Shown here piece by piece: positions 26,585-34,348 of a stretch of DNA of 36,752 nt (the stretch's first letter is position 1; each line of letters opens with the position of its first letter). Under the pieces are notes generated by a model. It saw nothing but the letters and a program-made list of their open reading frames with translations, made no database searches and was not told the origin of the DNA. The stretch comes from Microcaldota archaeon (lineage in GTDB: Archaea; Micrarchaeota; Micrarchaeia; Micrarchaeales; CABMGC01), in contig JAJZKP010000008.1 of the NCBI GenBank assembly GCA_021804105.1, forward strand, positions 1-36,752. The letters are read 5' to 3'. A program made the translations under genes and the position numbers.

Positions 26585-27217
26585 ATGTCAAACGCAACGC
26601 AGGCACTTGCGGGGTTGTCCGGATTGTCCTCATCGCTGATGGGCATTATAACTTCTCACGCATATATTGGCATACTTATTCTAATGCTTCTCGAGTCTGC
26701 ATCTCTGCCGATCCCTAGCGAGATAATACTTCCGGCAGTAGGGGAGCTTGCTGCAACAGGTACGCTTAATGTATGGTTGGGGCTAATTGTTGCAATAGCA
26801 GGAAGCATGATAGGCATAATGATAGATTACTACATAGCATATTTCGTGGGCAAGGATATAGTGTACAAGCACCTTGGGGTCTTTCACATAAAGAAGGGCA
26901 CGCTTGATGCGTTTGACGCATGGTTCAGCCGCAACGGACCTTTCGCGGTATTCGTATCAAGGTTGATACCTGTTGTTAGGGGCCTGATAAGCTTCCCCGC
27001 AGGGTTTGCCGAGATGCCTAAAGGTCAATTCTTACTCTACTCGTTTGCAGGCACCGTGATCTGGGATGCGGCTCTCATATTCTTTGGGTATTATGCGCTC
27101 TCAACAAAGAACGTAACGCTGCTCTTTGCAGCTGTAGCCGGATTTGCAGTAGTGCTTTACCTGATATACGTTTTTGCACTAAGGGGAATAAGGAGGACAG
27201 GAAAGACACAGGCATGA
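26585..27217 (+). CDS. DedA-family membrane protein
   Basis: MLLESASLPIPSEIILPAVGELA, FSRNGPFAVFVSRLIPVVRGLISFPAGFAEMPKGQFLLYSFAGTVIWD. Confidence 0.92.
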   Translation: MSNATQALAGLSGLSSSLMGIITSHAYIGILILMLLESASLPIPSEIILPAVGELAATGTLNVWLGLIVAIAGSMIGIMIDYYIAYFVGKDIVYKHLGVFHIKKGTLDAFDAWFSRNGPFAVFVSRLIPVVRGLISFPAGFAEMPKGQFLLYSFAGTVIWDAALIFFGYYALSTKNVTLLFAAVAGFAVVLYLIYVFALRGIRRTGKTQA

Positions 27218-27330
27218 CTGCGCCGGAAGCTTGTGCGACATACTGTAAGGGATCGTGTCAGATCTGCGATAACAGAAACGAAGCGAGAGACCGCAGGGTA
27301 ATGCATTATTCCCTGGGCTCTATTATATAG
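27214..27330 (+). CDS. cysteine-rich mini-protein (38 aa)
   Basis: ATGA-overlapped with the DedA stop; MTAPEACATYCKGSCQICDNRNEARDRRVMHYSLGSII with C-x3-C-x3-C-x2-C. Below the ORF-track cutoff. Confidence 0.4.
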   Translation: MTAPEACATYCKGSCQICDNRNEARDRRVMHYSLGSII

Positions 27331-27620
27331 TTCCTGACTATTTTTATGACCTGATCTATTGCCTTCTTTATGTCGGCTTCAGTCTTCGCACCAGTGCAGA
27401 TTATCTTCCCGTTCTTGAAGAGAAGCAATGCGGTCTTAGGCTCGTGGATCTTGCATATAGCTCCAGGAAACTGTTCCGGTTCGTAATCGACATCGGGAGA
27501 AGCCTTTGCTATTCCATACAGATCAAGCTCGACGCCCAGGTCGGCACTTGCCACTATGTTCTCTATCTTGAACTTTGGGTTAAGATTTACCCTTTTACTT
27601 GAGGGTTTTGTTTTTGCCAT
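27306..27620 (-). CDS. single-repeat TATA-binding-protein-like protein
   Basis: FKIENIVASADLGVELDLYGIAKASPDVDYEPEQFPGAICKIHEPKTALLLFKNGKIICTGAKTEADIKKAIDQVIKIVRNY matches one TBP repeat; ORF ends without the second repeat. ORF track start is GTG 27629. Confidence 0.88.
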   Translation of the reverse strand: MAKTKPSSKRVNLNPKFKIENIVASADLGVELDLYGIAKASPDVDYEPEQFPGAICKIHEPKTALLLFKNGKIICTGAKTEADIKKAIDQVIKIVRNYIIEPRE

Positions 27621-27645
27621 TTGTATCACGTGATTCCTTTTACCC

Positions 27646-27655
27646 TATTTAAATA
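27646..27655 (-). promoter_or_regulatory. palindromic TATA element of the TBP-like gene
   Basis: TATTTAAATA (self-complementary) about 26-35 nt upstream of ATG 27620. Confidence 0.5.
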
Positions 27656-27754
27656 CTAAGGGGAAGGTATTTATATATTGATATACTATACGTACTGTCA
27701 AAGCTTTTGTGCGCCTTTGGGGCGGCACGTCAGATTATATATAGGTGAGCATTC

Positions 27755-28054
27755 ATGGGAGCCAGATCACATGGTTTATTCTCGGGCAGGTCAAGACACC
27801 TATCCAGGCATGGAAAACTCTCGACATTAGGACTAAGCAAGCTTATAAACAAGTTTGAGAATGGAGACACCGTAGTGATAGCGCCACACGGAAACTTCAG
27901 GAACATACCACATCCAAGGTACAAGGGAAGGATAGGCACAGTAGTTGGAAACAGAGGAAGTGCCTATGTGGTTGAGGTAGCAGCTTCAGGGCCGGAGAAA
28001 GTCACGCTAATTGTGCGGCAGGAGTATCTTGGCAGGCTAAGCGCCAAGCAGTAA
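27755..28054 (+). CDS. rpl21e: 50S ribosomal protein L21e
   Basis: FENGDTVVIAPHGNFRNIPHPRYKGRIGTVVGNRGSAYVVEV...VRQEYLGRL; SD-like AGGTGAG 7 nt upstream of ATG. Confidence 0.9.
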   Translation: MGARSHGLFSGRSRHLSRHGKLSTLGLSKLINKFENGDTVVIAPHGNFRNIPHPRYKGRIGTVVGNRGSAYVVEVAASGPEKVTLIVRQEYLGRLSAKQ

Positions 28055-28120
28055 AAAGTGACATATCCACACATATGAATGGCGTGGAACTTCCCGCGCA
28101 CTCTGTTAGAAGAATCTTGT

Positions 28121-29011
28121 TCAAAGATCGATTACGTCACCGTCCTTTGCAGCAACAGAATTGGGAAATACTTTTCTTGCTTCGGTTTCCAGGCCGCTTG
28201 CGCTTTTATATCTTGCGCTGAAGTGTATTAGCTCGAGCTTCTTTGCTTTAGCCTTCTTCGCAATCATTGCTGCCTCGTATGCGGTCGAATGGCCCCTGTC
28301 TCTGGCAAGTCCGCTCTCCGCATCTGCGTAAGTCGACTCGTGAATCAGCATGTCTGCGCCTCTCGCTGCATTTGCTGTGGAGCTCGTTGGGCGTGTATCA
28401 GAAGCGTACACCACCTTCTTCCCCAGGCTTATCGTAGTGACATCGGTGAGCCTTATTGTCCTCTTCCCCAACCTTATGCTCCCCCTCTTCTGCAGAATCG
28501 AGAACATTTCACCATAAATTCCGAGCCTCTTCGCCTTGTCCCCCATGAATCTCCTCTTGTTGTTTATCTTGAATACATAGCCATAGCTTGAGATGGTGTG
28601 ATCGAGCTTGAATGCCGAGACGGTGAAGTCCTTGCCTTCGTATATCAGTCCTTTCTGCACGCCTTTTATCTCAATAGGATAGGTGAGTGCGGCCTTGTCA
28701 AATTCAATAAGATTGCGCACAACGCCCTCTGACCCTCTTGGCGCGAAGACCTTCAGGGGCTCCTTCCTGCCATTGAGCGCGAGGGTACGCACAAGCCCTG
28801 CCAGACCTATCACATGGTCCCCGTGTGCATGGCTGATGAATATGGCGCGTATGCGCGAAGAGTTGACACCATACTTCAATATCTGCATCTGGGTGCCCTC
28901 CCCACAATCGAACAGAACGACGTCGCCGTCGTATGCAAGAGCCACGCTAGTCAGATTCCTCTGCTTCGTCGGCGACGCGCCGGCAGTGCCAAGTATTGTT
29001 ACTCTGATCAT
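28121..29011 (-). CDS. rnz: ribonuclease Z (tRNA 3' processing)
   Basis: ILGTAGASPTKQRNLTSVAL, LFDCGEGTQMQILKYG, ISHAHGDHVIGLAGL, YASDTRPT, HESTYAD. Confidence 0.94.
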   Translation of the reverse strand: MIRVTILGTAGASPTKQRNLTSVALAYDGDVVLFDCGEGTQMQILKYGVNSSRIRAIFISHAHGDHVIGLAGLVRTLALNGRKEPLKVFAPRGSEGVVRNLIEFDKAALTYPIEIKGVQKGLIYEGKDFTVSAFKLDHTISSYGYVFKINNKRRFMGDKAKRLGIYGEMFSILQKRGSIRLGKRTIRLTDVTTISLGKKVVYASDTRPTSSTANAARGADMLIHESTYADAESGLARDRGHSTAYEAAMIAKKAKAKKLELIHFSARYKSASGLETEARKVFPNSVAAKDGDVIDL

Positions 29012-30138
29012 TCGAGTTCAACTTCTATTGTAATAGTCTTATTCTTGAGATCCAGCCCTTTTATCCTTAAGCCCTTGAATGTTGACCTGATCTCGTCAAG
29101 CGTGGCGCGCCTGTTCTGTGCCATGTATCCTATCAGAGAATTTACCTCATCCATCTTTGTCATCAGAATTGTCCCTGCTTTACGATAAGTCTCTGCATCA
29201 GACTTCAACCGGATGACGAGCTCCTCTTGCTTCTTTATGTTTGCCATGAGTTCTGCGATGCGCTTCTCGCCTTCCACATTGCTTACGCTGGACCTCTCTG
29301 TGGAGTGCAGCGCATCGAACATCTCGCTTACGCTTTCGAACCGGGTTATTTCCATCCCCTGCTCTTCGTACTTCTTTATAGGCAGTATTGCATAGTCTGT
29401 GGTGCTCTCAGACCTGTAGATCCTTGGATCAGGCGTGTTTGACTCGACTGCAAACGCGCTTATTACTTTTGCCAGGCTCTCCGCCCCCCTCTCGTCTGTT
29501 ATCATGCCTTTTGGATTGATACCTGCGAGGTTGAACAGGTTTTCAAGGTAAAGCGGGCCCACGTCTATGGTTCTTGAGAGTTCCGACATGGCCTTGGCCT
29601 TCCCGATTGCCGGCTCTATCGACTCCAATATAATGGATTCGCTTGTTCCCCATATGTCAAGTGCATCGGACTTTGGAAACCTGTATTCGGCCCTAGGCCT
29701 TATCTCCCGGTCCTTGAAGGAAATGCTTGAATGGCATAATTCTATGATGCCGTTCGGGTCAATCAGCACCATGTTACCCTTACCGAACATCTCTATTATC
29801 AGCTTCCTTATACCGCCGTCCGAAAATATCTCGAGGATTATTATGCGGTCTGTGCCATGCTGCCCCAGGGACTTGACCTTGCAGCCCTCTATCCTTTTCC
29901 TAATCCCCATTGCGAACTGTGTTGGTTCACCTGCATTCTCAGTAAGTCTTGTCTCGTTGAATGTCTGGAGAAGCTTGCAGTACACGGTGGTGCTCTTGCC
30001 CTCCTTGTGGAATCCTAGCTTGAAAGCTCCGTCGCCAAGGTCGTAGAACTTCTTCACGAACCCGCCCACTATCTTTGGCTGCAATTCGTTTATCAAGGAA
30101 TGGATCTCGACAGATGCAATCTGGCGCAAGGACATCAC
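29008..30138 (-). CDS. NFACT-family (Rqc2-like) protein, short form
   Basis: SLRQIASVEIHSLINELQPKIVGGFVKKFYDLGDGAFKLGFH, MGIRKRIEGCKVKSLGQHGTDRIIILEIF, YLENLFNLAGINPKG; ends before the usual C-terminal NFACT-R region. Confidence 0.88.
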   Translation of the reverse strand: MMSLRQIASVEIHSLINELQPKIVGGFVKKFYDLGDGAFKLGFHKEGKSTTVYCKLLQTFNETRLTENAGEPTQFAMGIRKRIEGCKVKSLGQHGTDRIIILEIFSDGGIRKLIIEMFGKGNMVLIDPNGIIELCHSSISFKDREIRPRAEYRFPKSDALDIWGTSESIILESIEPAIGKAKAMSELSRTIDVGPLYLENLFNLAGINPKGMITDERGAESLAKVISAFAVESNTPDPRIYRSESTTDYAILPIKKYEEQGMEITRFESVSEMFDALHSTERSSVSNVEGEKRIAELMANIKKQEELVIRLKSDAETYRKAGTILMTKMDEVNSLIGYMAQNRRATLDEIRSTFKGLRIKGLDLKNKTITIEVELE

Positions 30139-30927
30139 TCACTTGCCAAGCCTCTTCCTACCCTCCTCCTTAAGCAACTTTGCGAAGATTTCGGTGTGCT
30201 TCCTCACTTGGTCGCTTCCTTCAAGGGCTGTCCCTATCTGTACGCCGTCAGCACCGCTCCTTATCGTGCTGGCAAGCGAATCTCTATCCTTAATACCGCC
30301 GGCAACTATGTACGGCACGTTTACGGCGCTCTTCACGGCTTTTATCATGTCGGAAGGCACTGGCCCGCCGCCTTGTAGTTGCGGGTTTGAGCCTACGTCT
30401 GTGACTATAAACCTATTGCCCAGGTACTCTCCTGCAAGGGCCAATGCCGCTGCTATTCGGGGCTTCTCCCGGGGAACCATATTTGCATCGCCAACCCAGC
30501 CCACAGTGCCTCCTGGCGAGACTACGATGTAGCCTACTGGCAAAGGTTCTATGTTCATCTGTTTTATAATCGGTGCAGAGAGCATCTGTGCTTGGGTTAT
30601 CCAGTATGGATTGCGCGCGTTTAGCAGGGACATGAAATACACAGCGTCGGCATACCGAGTCAGTGTGGCTATATTGCCAGGAAAGAGCACGACCGGGGTA
30701 TCTGTGGCATCCTTTATTCCCTTGGTAACGTAATCGAGAAGCTCTCCCTGTGCGCCTATGCTGCCGCCTATGAGCACTATATCTGCTCCGCCTTCTGCTG
30801 CTTCCCTGCCGGTCTTCATTGCCAGCTCAGGAGTCTTGTAATCCACAGGATCTATGAGCGTTAGCAGTATGGCTCCATTTTCGTCGAGCCTCTCGTGTAT
30901 ATATTTCTCGACCTTTCCCATTTTCAT
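30139..30927 (-). CDS. geranylgeranylglyceryl phosphate synthase
   Basis: HERLDENGAILLTLIDPVD, ADIVLIGGSIG, PVVLFPGNIATLTRYADAVYFMSLLNARNPYWI, YIVVSPGGTVGWVGD, IVAGGIKD. Confidence 0.94.
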   Translation of the reverse strand: MKMGKVEKYIHERLDENGAILLTLIDPVDYKTPELAMKTGREAAEGGADIVLIGGSIGAQGELLDYVTKGIKDATDTPVVLFPGNIATLTRYADAVYFMSLLNARNPYWITQAQMLSAPIIKQMNIEPLPVGYIVVSPGGTVGWVGDANMVPREKPRIAAALALAGEYLGNRFIVTDVGSNPQLQGGGPVPSDMIKAVKSAVNVPYIVAGGIKDRDSLASTIRSGADGVQIGTALEGSDQVRKHTEIFAKLLKEEGRKRLGK

Positions 30928-31892
30928 GCAATTAACCTCTTCTCTGAATATCTCTGTCTACCATTGAAAGCTTCTATAAGTTCCCTTATGCCTTTCTCTA
31001 CGCCAATCTTAGGCTTGTACCCCAGCTCCTTTAGCGCCCTTGATATATCTATCCTCCTGTTGCTTGTAAGGAATCTCAATTCGTCGCTGTCGATGTCCTT
31101 GGTCTTAGCCATCAAGTTCATTATTATATTGCTTATCTGCCTGTTAGGCTTTTGCACATGCAGCAGTTCCGCAGTCAGAGAGAAGAGCTGCTTTTGCGTG
31201 TGATCTTGCCCATCGGAAATGTTGAATGTCTTACCGTTCGATGCATTCTTGTCCATTGCAAGTATGAACCCCTGCGCGATATCGCTCACGTGGACTATGG
31301 AGAGATAGTTATCACCATCGCCTATAAGATAGGCCTTCCCATCTTTTATAAAGGATATGAGCTTGAAGAATGAGTCCTCGAAGCCAGGTCCGTACGCAGC
31401 CGCAAGTCTTATTATGGCATAGTCCATTGATTCGCTTTCCTCCCGAACCAGGTTCTCGGCCAGCATCTTGCTGTAACCATACTTGTCAGTTGGCTTTAGC
31501 TCAGATTCCTCATTGAGTCTTTCCTTCCGCCATCTTCCGTATACGTCTACTGTGCTTGGAAATATGAATTTCTTTACTCCGTTGTCCTTGCAGGCATCGA
31601 GCAATGTTCTTGTACCCACAACATTGGTATTGAGTATCTGCTCTGTAGTAGCTTTATATTCGCTGACAATGGCAGCGAAATGCATAACTACGTCGACATC
31701 ATGGCATGCAGCCTCTACTACTTTCTGGTTATTTATATCGCCAAGGTAGGGGACAGTGCCTGCCGGCAATGTGAGTGCGTGCTCCTTGTTCTGCACCAGG
31801 GAATGAACTATGTGCCCTTTTTCGATCAGAATCCTGGCAATATACCTGCCCATCCTGCCGCTTGCCCCGGTAACCAGTATCCTCTTTGCCAT
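30924..31892 (-). CDS. NAD-dependent epimerase/dehydratase (extended SDR)
   Basis: MAKRILVTGASGRMGRYIARIL, VMHFAAIVSEY, YGYSKMLAENLV, IIRLAAAYGPG. Start 31892 preferred over track start 31943. Confidence 0.9.
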   Translation of the reverse strand: MAKRILVTGASGRMGRYIARILIEKGHIVHSLVQNKEHALTLPAGTVPYLGDINNQKVVEAACHDVDVVMHFAAIVSEYKATTEQILNTNVVGTRTLLDACKDNGVKKFIFPSTVDVYGRWRKERLNEESELKPTDKYGYSKMLAENLVREESESMDYAIIRLAAAYGPGFEDSFFKLISFIKDGKAYLIGDGDNYLSIVHVSDIAQGFILAMDKNASNGKTFNISDGQDHTQKQLFSLTAELLHVQKPNRQISNIIMNLMAKTKDIDSDELRFLTSNRRIDISRALKELGYKPKIGVEKGIRELIEAFNGRQRYSEKRLIA

Positions 31893-31896
31893 ATTA

Positions 31897-32820
31897 TCAC
31901 ACGATACTCTTTTCACCGGCATTATCCAGCAATTTGCCTGCAAGGAACCGCATATATTTCTCTGGTACGTTGTTCATTGCATATGCCTGCCAGTCCTTAC
32001 CGAAAGGCAGGTAGATGCTGGTCCTTGCGCCCCTCTTGGCCAGCTTCTTGATCTTCTTGCTGCTGTCACCGAATCTGAACTCGAATATGACAGTCTTGCC
32101 ACTTTTTCCGCCAGATAGAATGCGCTTTATTAGGGAGTCAGGAGGGGAGAGCATAACAGTATTTGATGAGCTGTCGCAGATATTCACAAATCTTTTTTCG
32201 AGAGCCATCTCCTTGGCCTTATCAGTCTCAATGTTGTCGAATATGGCCTTAAAGGATTTGACTCCCTTATGGCTTTTCGCAACCCTTGCCATGTCAATAG
32301 CCTGAACAGCCATCCCGAACCCTTTTGAGTCGTCAAATCTGTTGTCCAAGAATGCGTTTCCGAGGGGTACCTCCGCCCATACGAATACGCCATACTTGTT
32401 GCCTGCCTTGATTATTTCAGCCAGGTTTTCTGATGCAGTAGCCTCGTCTATGTCGAGCCCGAGCTGATTGAGCGGCGCCTGTATGCTGGCTTTTAGTCCT
32501 AGCCTGGATATCTGTCTGACCAATTCCAGATAGGTTGTGGTGATGTATTTGGTTTTCTGCCTGTTCGCTACGCTGTTGCTAAGGAAGGTTATAGACACAT
32601 GCATGTTCTTGCTGTTGAGTTCCTTGGCTTTTTCCAGCGCAGAGCTCATAGTAGTTCCTGAAACATGTTTCTTCACCAGCCCGTATAGAATCCTTTCAAC
32701 GAAAGAGTCGTCCTTCAAGCATACCACTCGCAAGCCGCATGGCCAGTGTTTCTTCTTGATAGTATGTAGCCTTATGCTAATATATATTGCTTGCTGATAT
32801 CTTTTAATAACGAGTCGCAT
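31897..32820 (-). CDS. proline dehydrogenase (PRODH)-like protein, start uncertain
   Basis: VKKHVSGTTMSSALEKAKELNSKNMHVSITFLSN, LKASIQAPLNQLGLDID, IYLPFGKDWQAYAMNNVPEKY resemble the PRODH barrel pattern. The track start overlaps the truD ATG, so the true start is probably internal. Confidence 0.72.
   Translation of the reverse strand: MRLVIKRYQQAIYISIRLHTIKKKHWPCGLRVVCLKDDSFVERILYGLVKKHVSGTTMSSALEKAKELNSKNMHVSITFLSNSVANRQKTKYITTTYLELVRQISRLGLKASIQAPLNQLGLDIDEATASENLAEIIKAGNKYGVFVWAEVPLGNAFLDNRFDDSKGFGMAVQAIDMARVAKSHKGVKSFKAIFDNIETDKAKEMALEKRFVNICDSSSNTVMLSPPDSLIKRILSGGKSGKTVIFEFRFGDSSKKIKKLAKRGARTSIYLPFGKDWQAYAMNNVPEKYMRFLAGKLLDNAGEKSIV
32778..32787. promoter_or_regulatory. possible bidirectional TATA element between PRODH-like gene and truD
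   Basis: CTAATATATATTG region; suitable distance from ATG 32819 and from internal starts of the minus gene. Confidence 0.35.
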
Positions 32821-34063
32821 GCTTCATTTATCTAATGCTGAGGGCACTGGGGGAACGATAAAGTCAAACCCGTCAGACTTCATTGTAAAGGAGATAACCG
32901 GCAGGGGGAAAGTGCTGGAACCTGGCAGGCAGTACGCCTGTACGGATCTTGAAGAGGAGCAGGCATCAGAGGGCAAGTTCGCTACCTTTGTACTGCAGAA
33001 AACAAATTGGAACACGGTACAGGCACTTGTCAGTATAGCGAAAGTGCTTGGCAGGGGCAAGAAGTCTATAGGTTACGCAGGGACGAAGGACAGAACATCT
33101 GTCTCTGTGCAGCTAGCAAGCATATACGGAGCTGAACCTGAAAGGCTCCTTGCGCTGCACTTGAAAGACATATCGATAAACGGAGCATGGAGGAGCAATG
33201 GGATAGAACTGGGTAGTAATCTCGGCAATGCGTTTGACATAGTGATAGAAAGTGTGAAGAGCATAGGCAACGCCGAGACTGCTATAGCTTCGCTAAATGG
33301 AAGATTTCCAAACTATTTCGACAGGCAGAGGTTTGGATCAAGACTGAACAATGCCAGGGTAGGCATCTCAATAATGCGCGGCGACTTTGAAGCGGCTGTA
33401 TTTGCCATACTGACAGACACTTCCGGGGAGACAAACAAAGGCGCAGTAGAGGCAAGGGAAAGACTCTCAAACGAGAGAGATTTCAAGGCTGCACTCTCCT
33501 ACTTCCCCAGATACCTCAAGAATGAGTCTTACATGATGAATTATCTTGCATACCATGAAAACGACTATGCCGGGGCGCTGCGAAGGATTCCTCGGGGCAT
33601 ATCGATGATGTTCATACACGCCGTGCAGTCACTTGTGTTCAATCTCATTGTTGAGGAAAGGATACGCAATGGCAATTTCAACTCTGGGATATGGTGCAGG
33701 AGTAACTCTTATGGCTTCCCTGATCTCGAGAACGTGACAGTTGATAGTACATGCTTTCCGGTGATTCCACTCATAGGCTATGAGACAATGGATAAGCACA
33801 TAAGCGAACTGGATAGAGGCATACTGGAGGATTTGGGGATAAGTAAGGAATCGTTCAGGATAAGAAGCATGCCGGAACTCAGCATGAAAGGTGCATACAG
33901 GACCATGCTCGCGCCATTCAAGGACTTAATTATAAGCGGGGATGAAGACAAAATGCGGCTCTCTTTTTCGATACCGTCAGGGGCATACGCTACCGTGCTT
34001 ATAAACGAGGTGACAAAGTCCGATGACCTGAGCCTTGACCTCCTTGCTCCTCGGAAATTGTAA
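32819..34063 (+). CDS. truD: tRNA pseudouridine synthase D
   Basis: SDFIVKEITGRGKVLE, FVLQKTNWNTVQALVSIAKVLGRGKKSIGYAGTKDRTSVSVQLASIYG (catalytic Asp), FPNYFDRQRFGSRLNN. Confidence 0.94.
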   Translation: MLHLSNAEGTGGTIKSNPSDFIVKEITGRGKVLEPGRQYACTDLEEEQASEGKFATFVLQKTNWNTVQALVSIAKVLGRGKKSIGYAGTKDRTSVSVQLASIYGAEPERLLALHLKDISINGAWRSNGIELGSNLGNAFDIVIESVKSIGNAETAIASLNGRFPNYFDRQRFGSRLNNARVGISIMRGDFEAAVFAILTDTSGETNKGAVEARERLSNERDFKAALSYFPRYLKNESYMMNYLAYHENDYAGALRRIPRGISMMFIHAVQSLVFNLIVEERIRNGNFNSGIWCRSNSYGFPDLENVTVDSTCFPVIPLIGYETMDKHISELDRGILEDLGISKESFRIRSMPELSMKGAYRTMLAPFKDLIISGDEDKMRLSFSIPSGAYATVLINEVTKSDDLSLDLLAPRKL

Positions 34064-34108
34064 GAATAAAGGTTAGGCAGTTTGGCAATTGACCCGCGCA
34101 AGTAAATA

Positions 34109-34208
34109 CGCCGGGGTAGGGATTTGAACCCTAACTTCCTTGCGGAAACCAGATCTCGAGTTTCGCCTGCATAACAACTGGCGCGTTACCGGATTCCGCC
34201 ACCCCGGC
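34109..34208 (-). tRNA. tRNA-Ser (anticodon CGA) with 16-nt noncanonical intron (34162-34177)
   Basis: GCCGGGG/CCCCGGC acceptor, G73, class II arm TTCC-GCAA-GGAA, T arm TAGGG-TTCAAAT-CCCTA. Removing TTGTTATGCAGGCGAA restores CCAGA-CTCGAGA-TCTGG. Confidence 0.85.
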
Positions 34209-34348
34209 GCAGTACGAACTTATTATGCAGCTATGGATTTATATTGATGGCACAGACTCTGCGCGATTTTGGAAAGCACAAACCGGGGAACCGACGAAAG
34301 TATATAAAAGAGATTGGTATAATGTAGAGTATCAATGGGTTTAAGCTA

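Noticed and set aside
34109-34208. tRNA-Leu(GAG) or tRNA-Asn(GUU) alternative readings
   Set aside because: Leu would need A73 and a different intron; Asn lacks a long variable arm. G73, the restored CCAGA/TCTGG stem and the BHB fit favour Ser(CGA).
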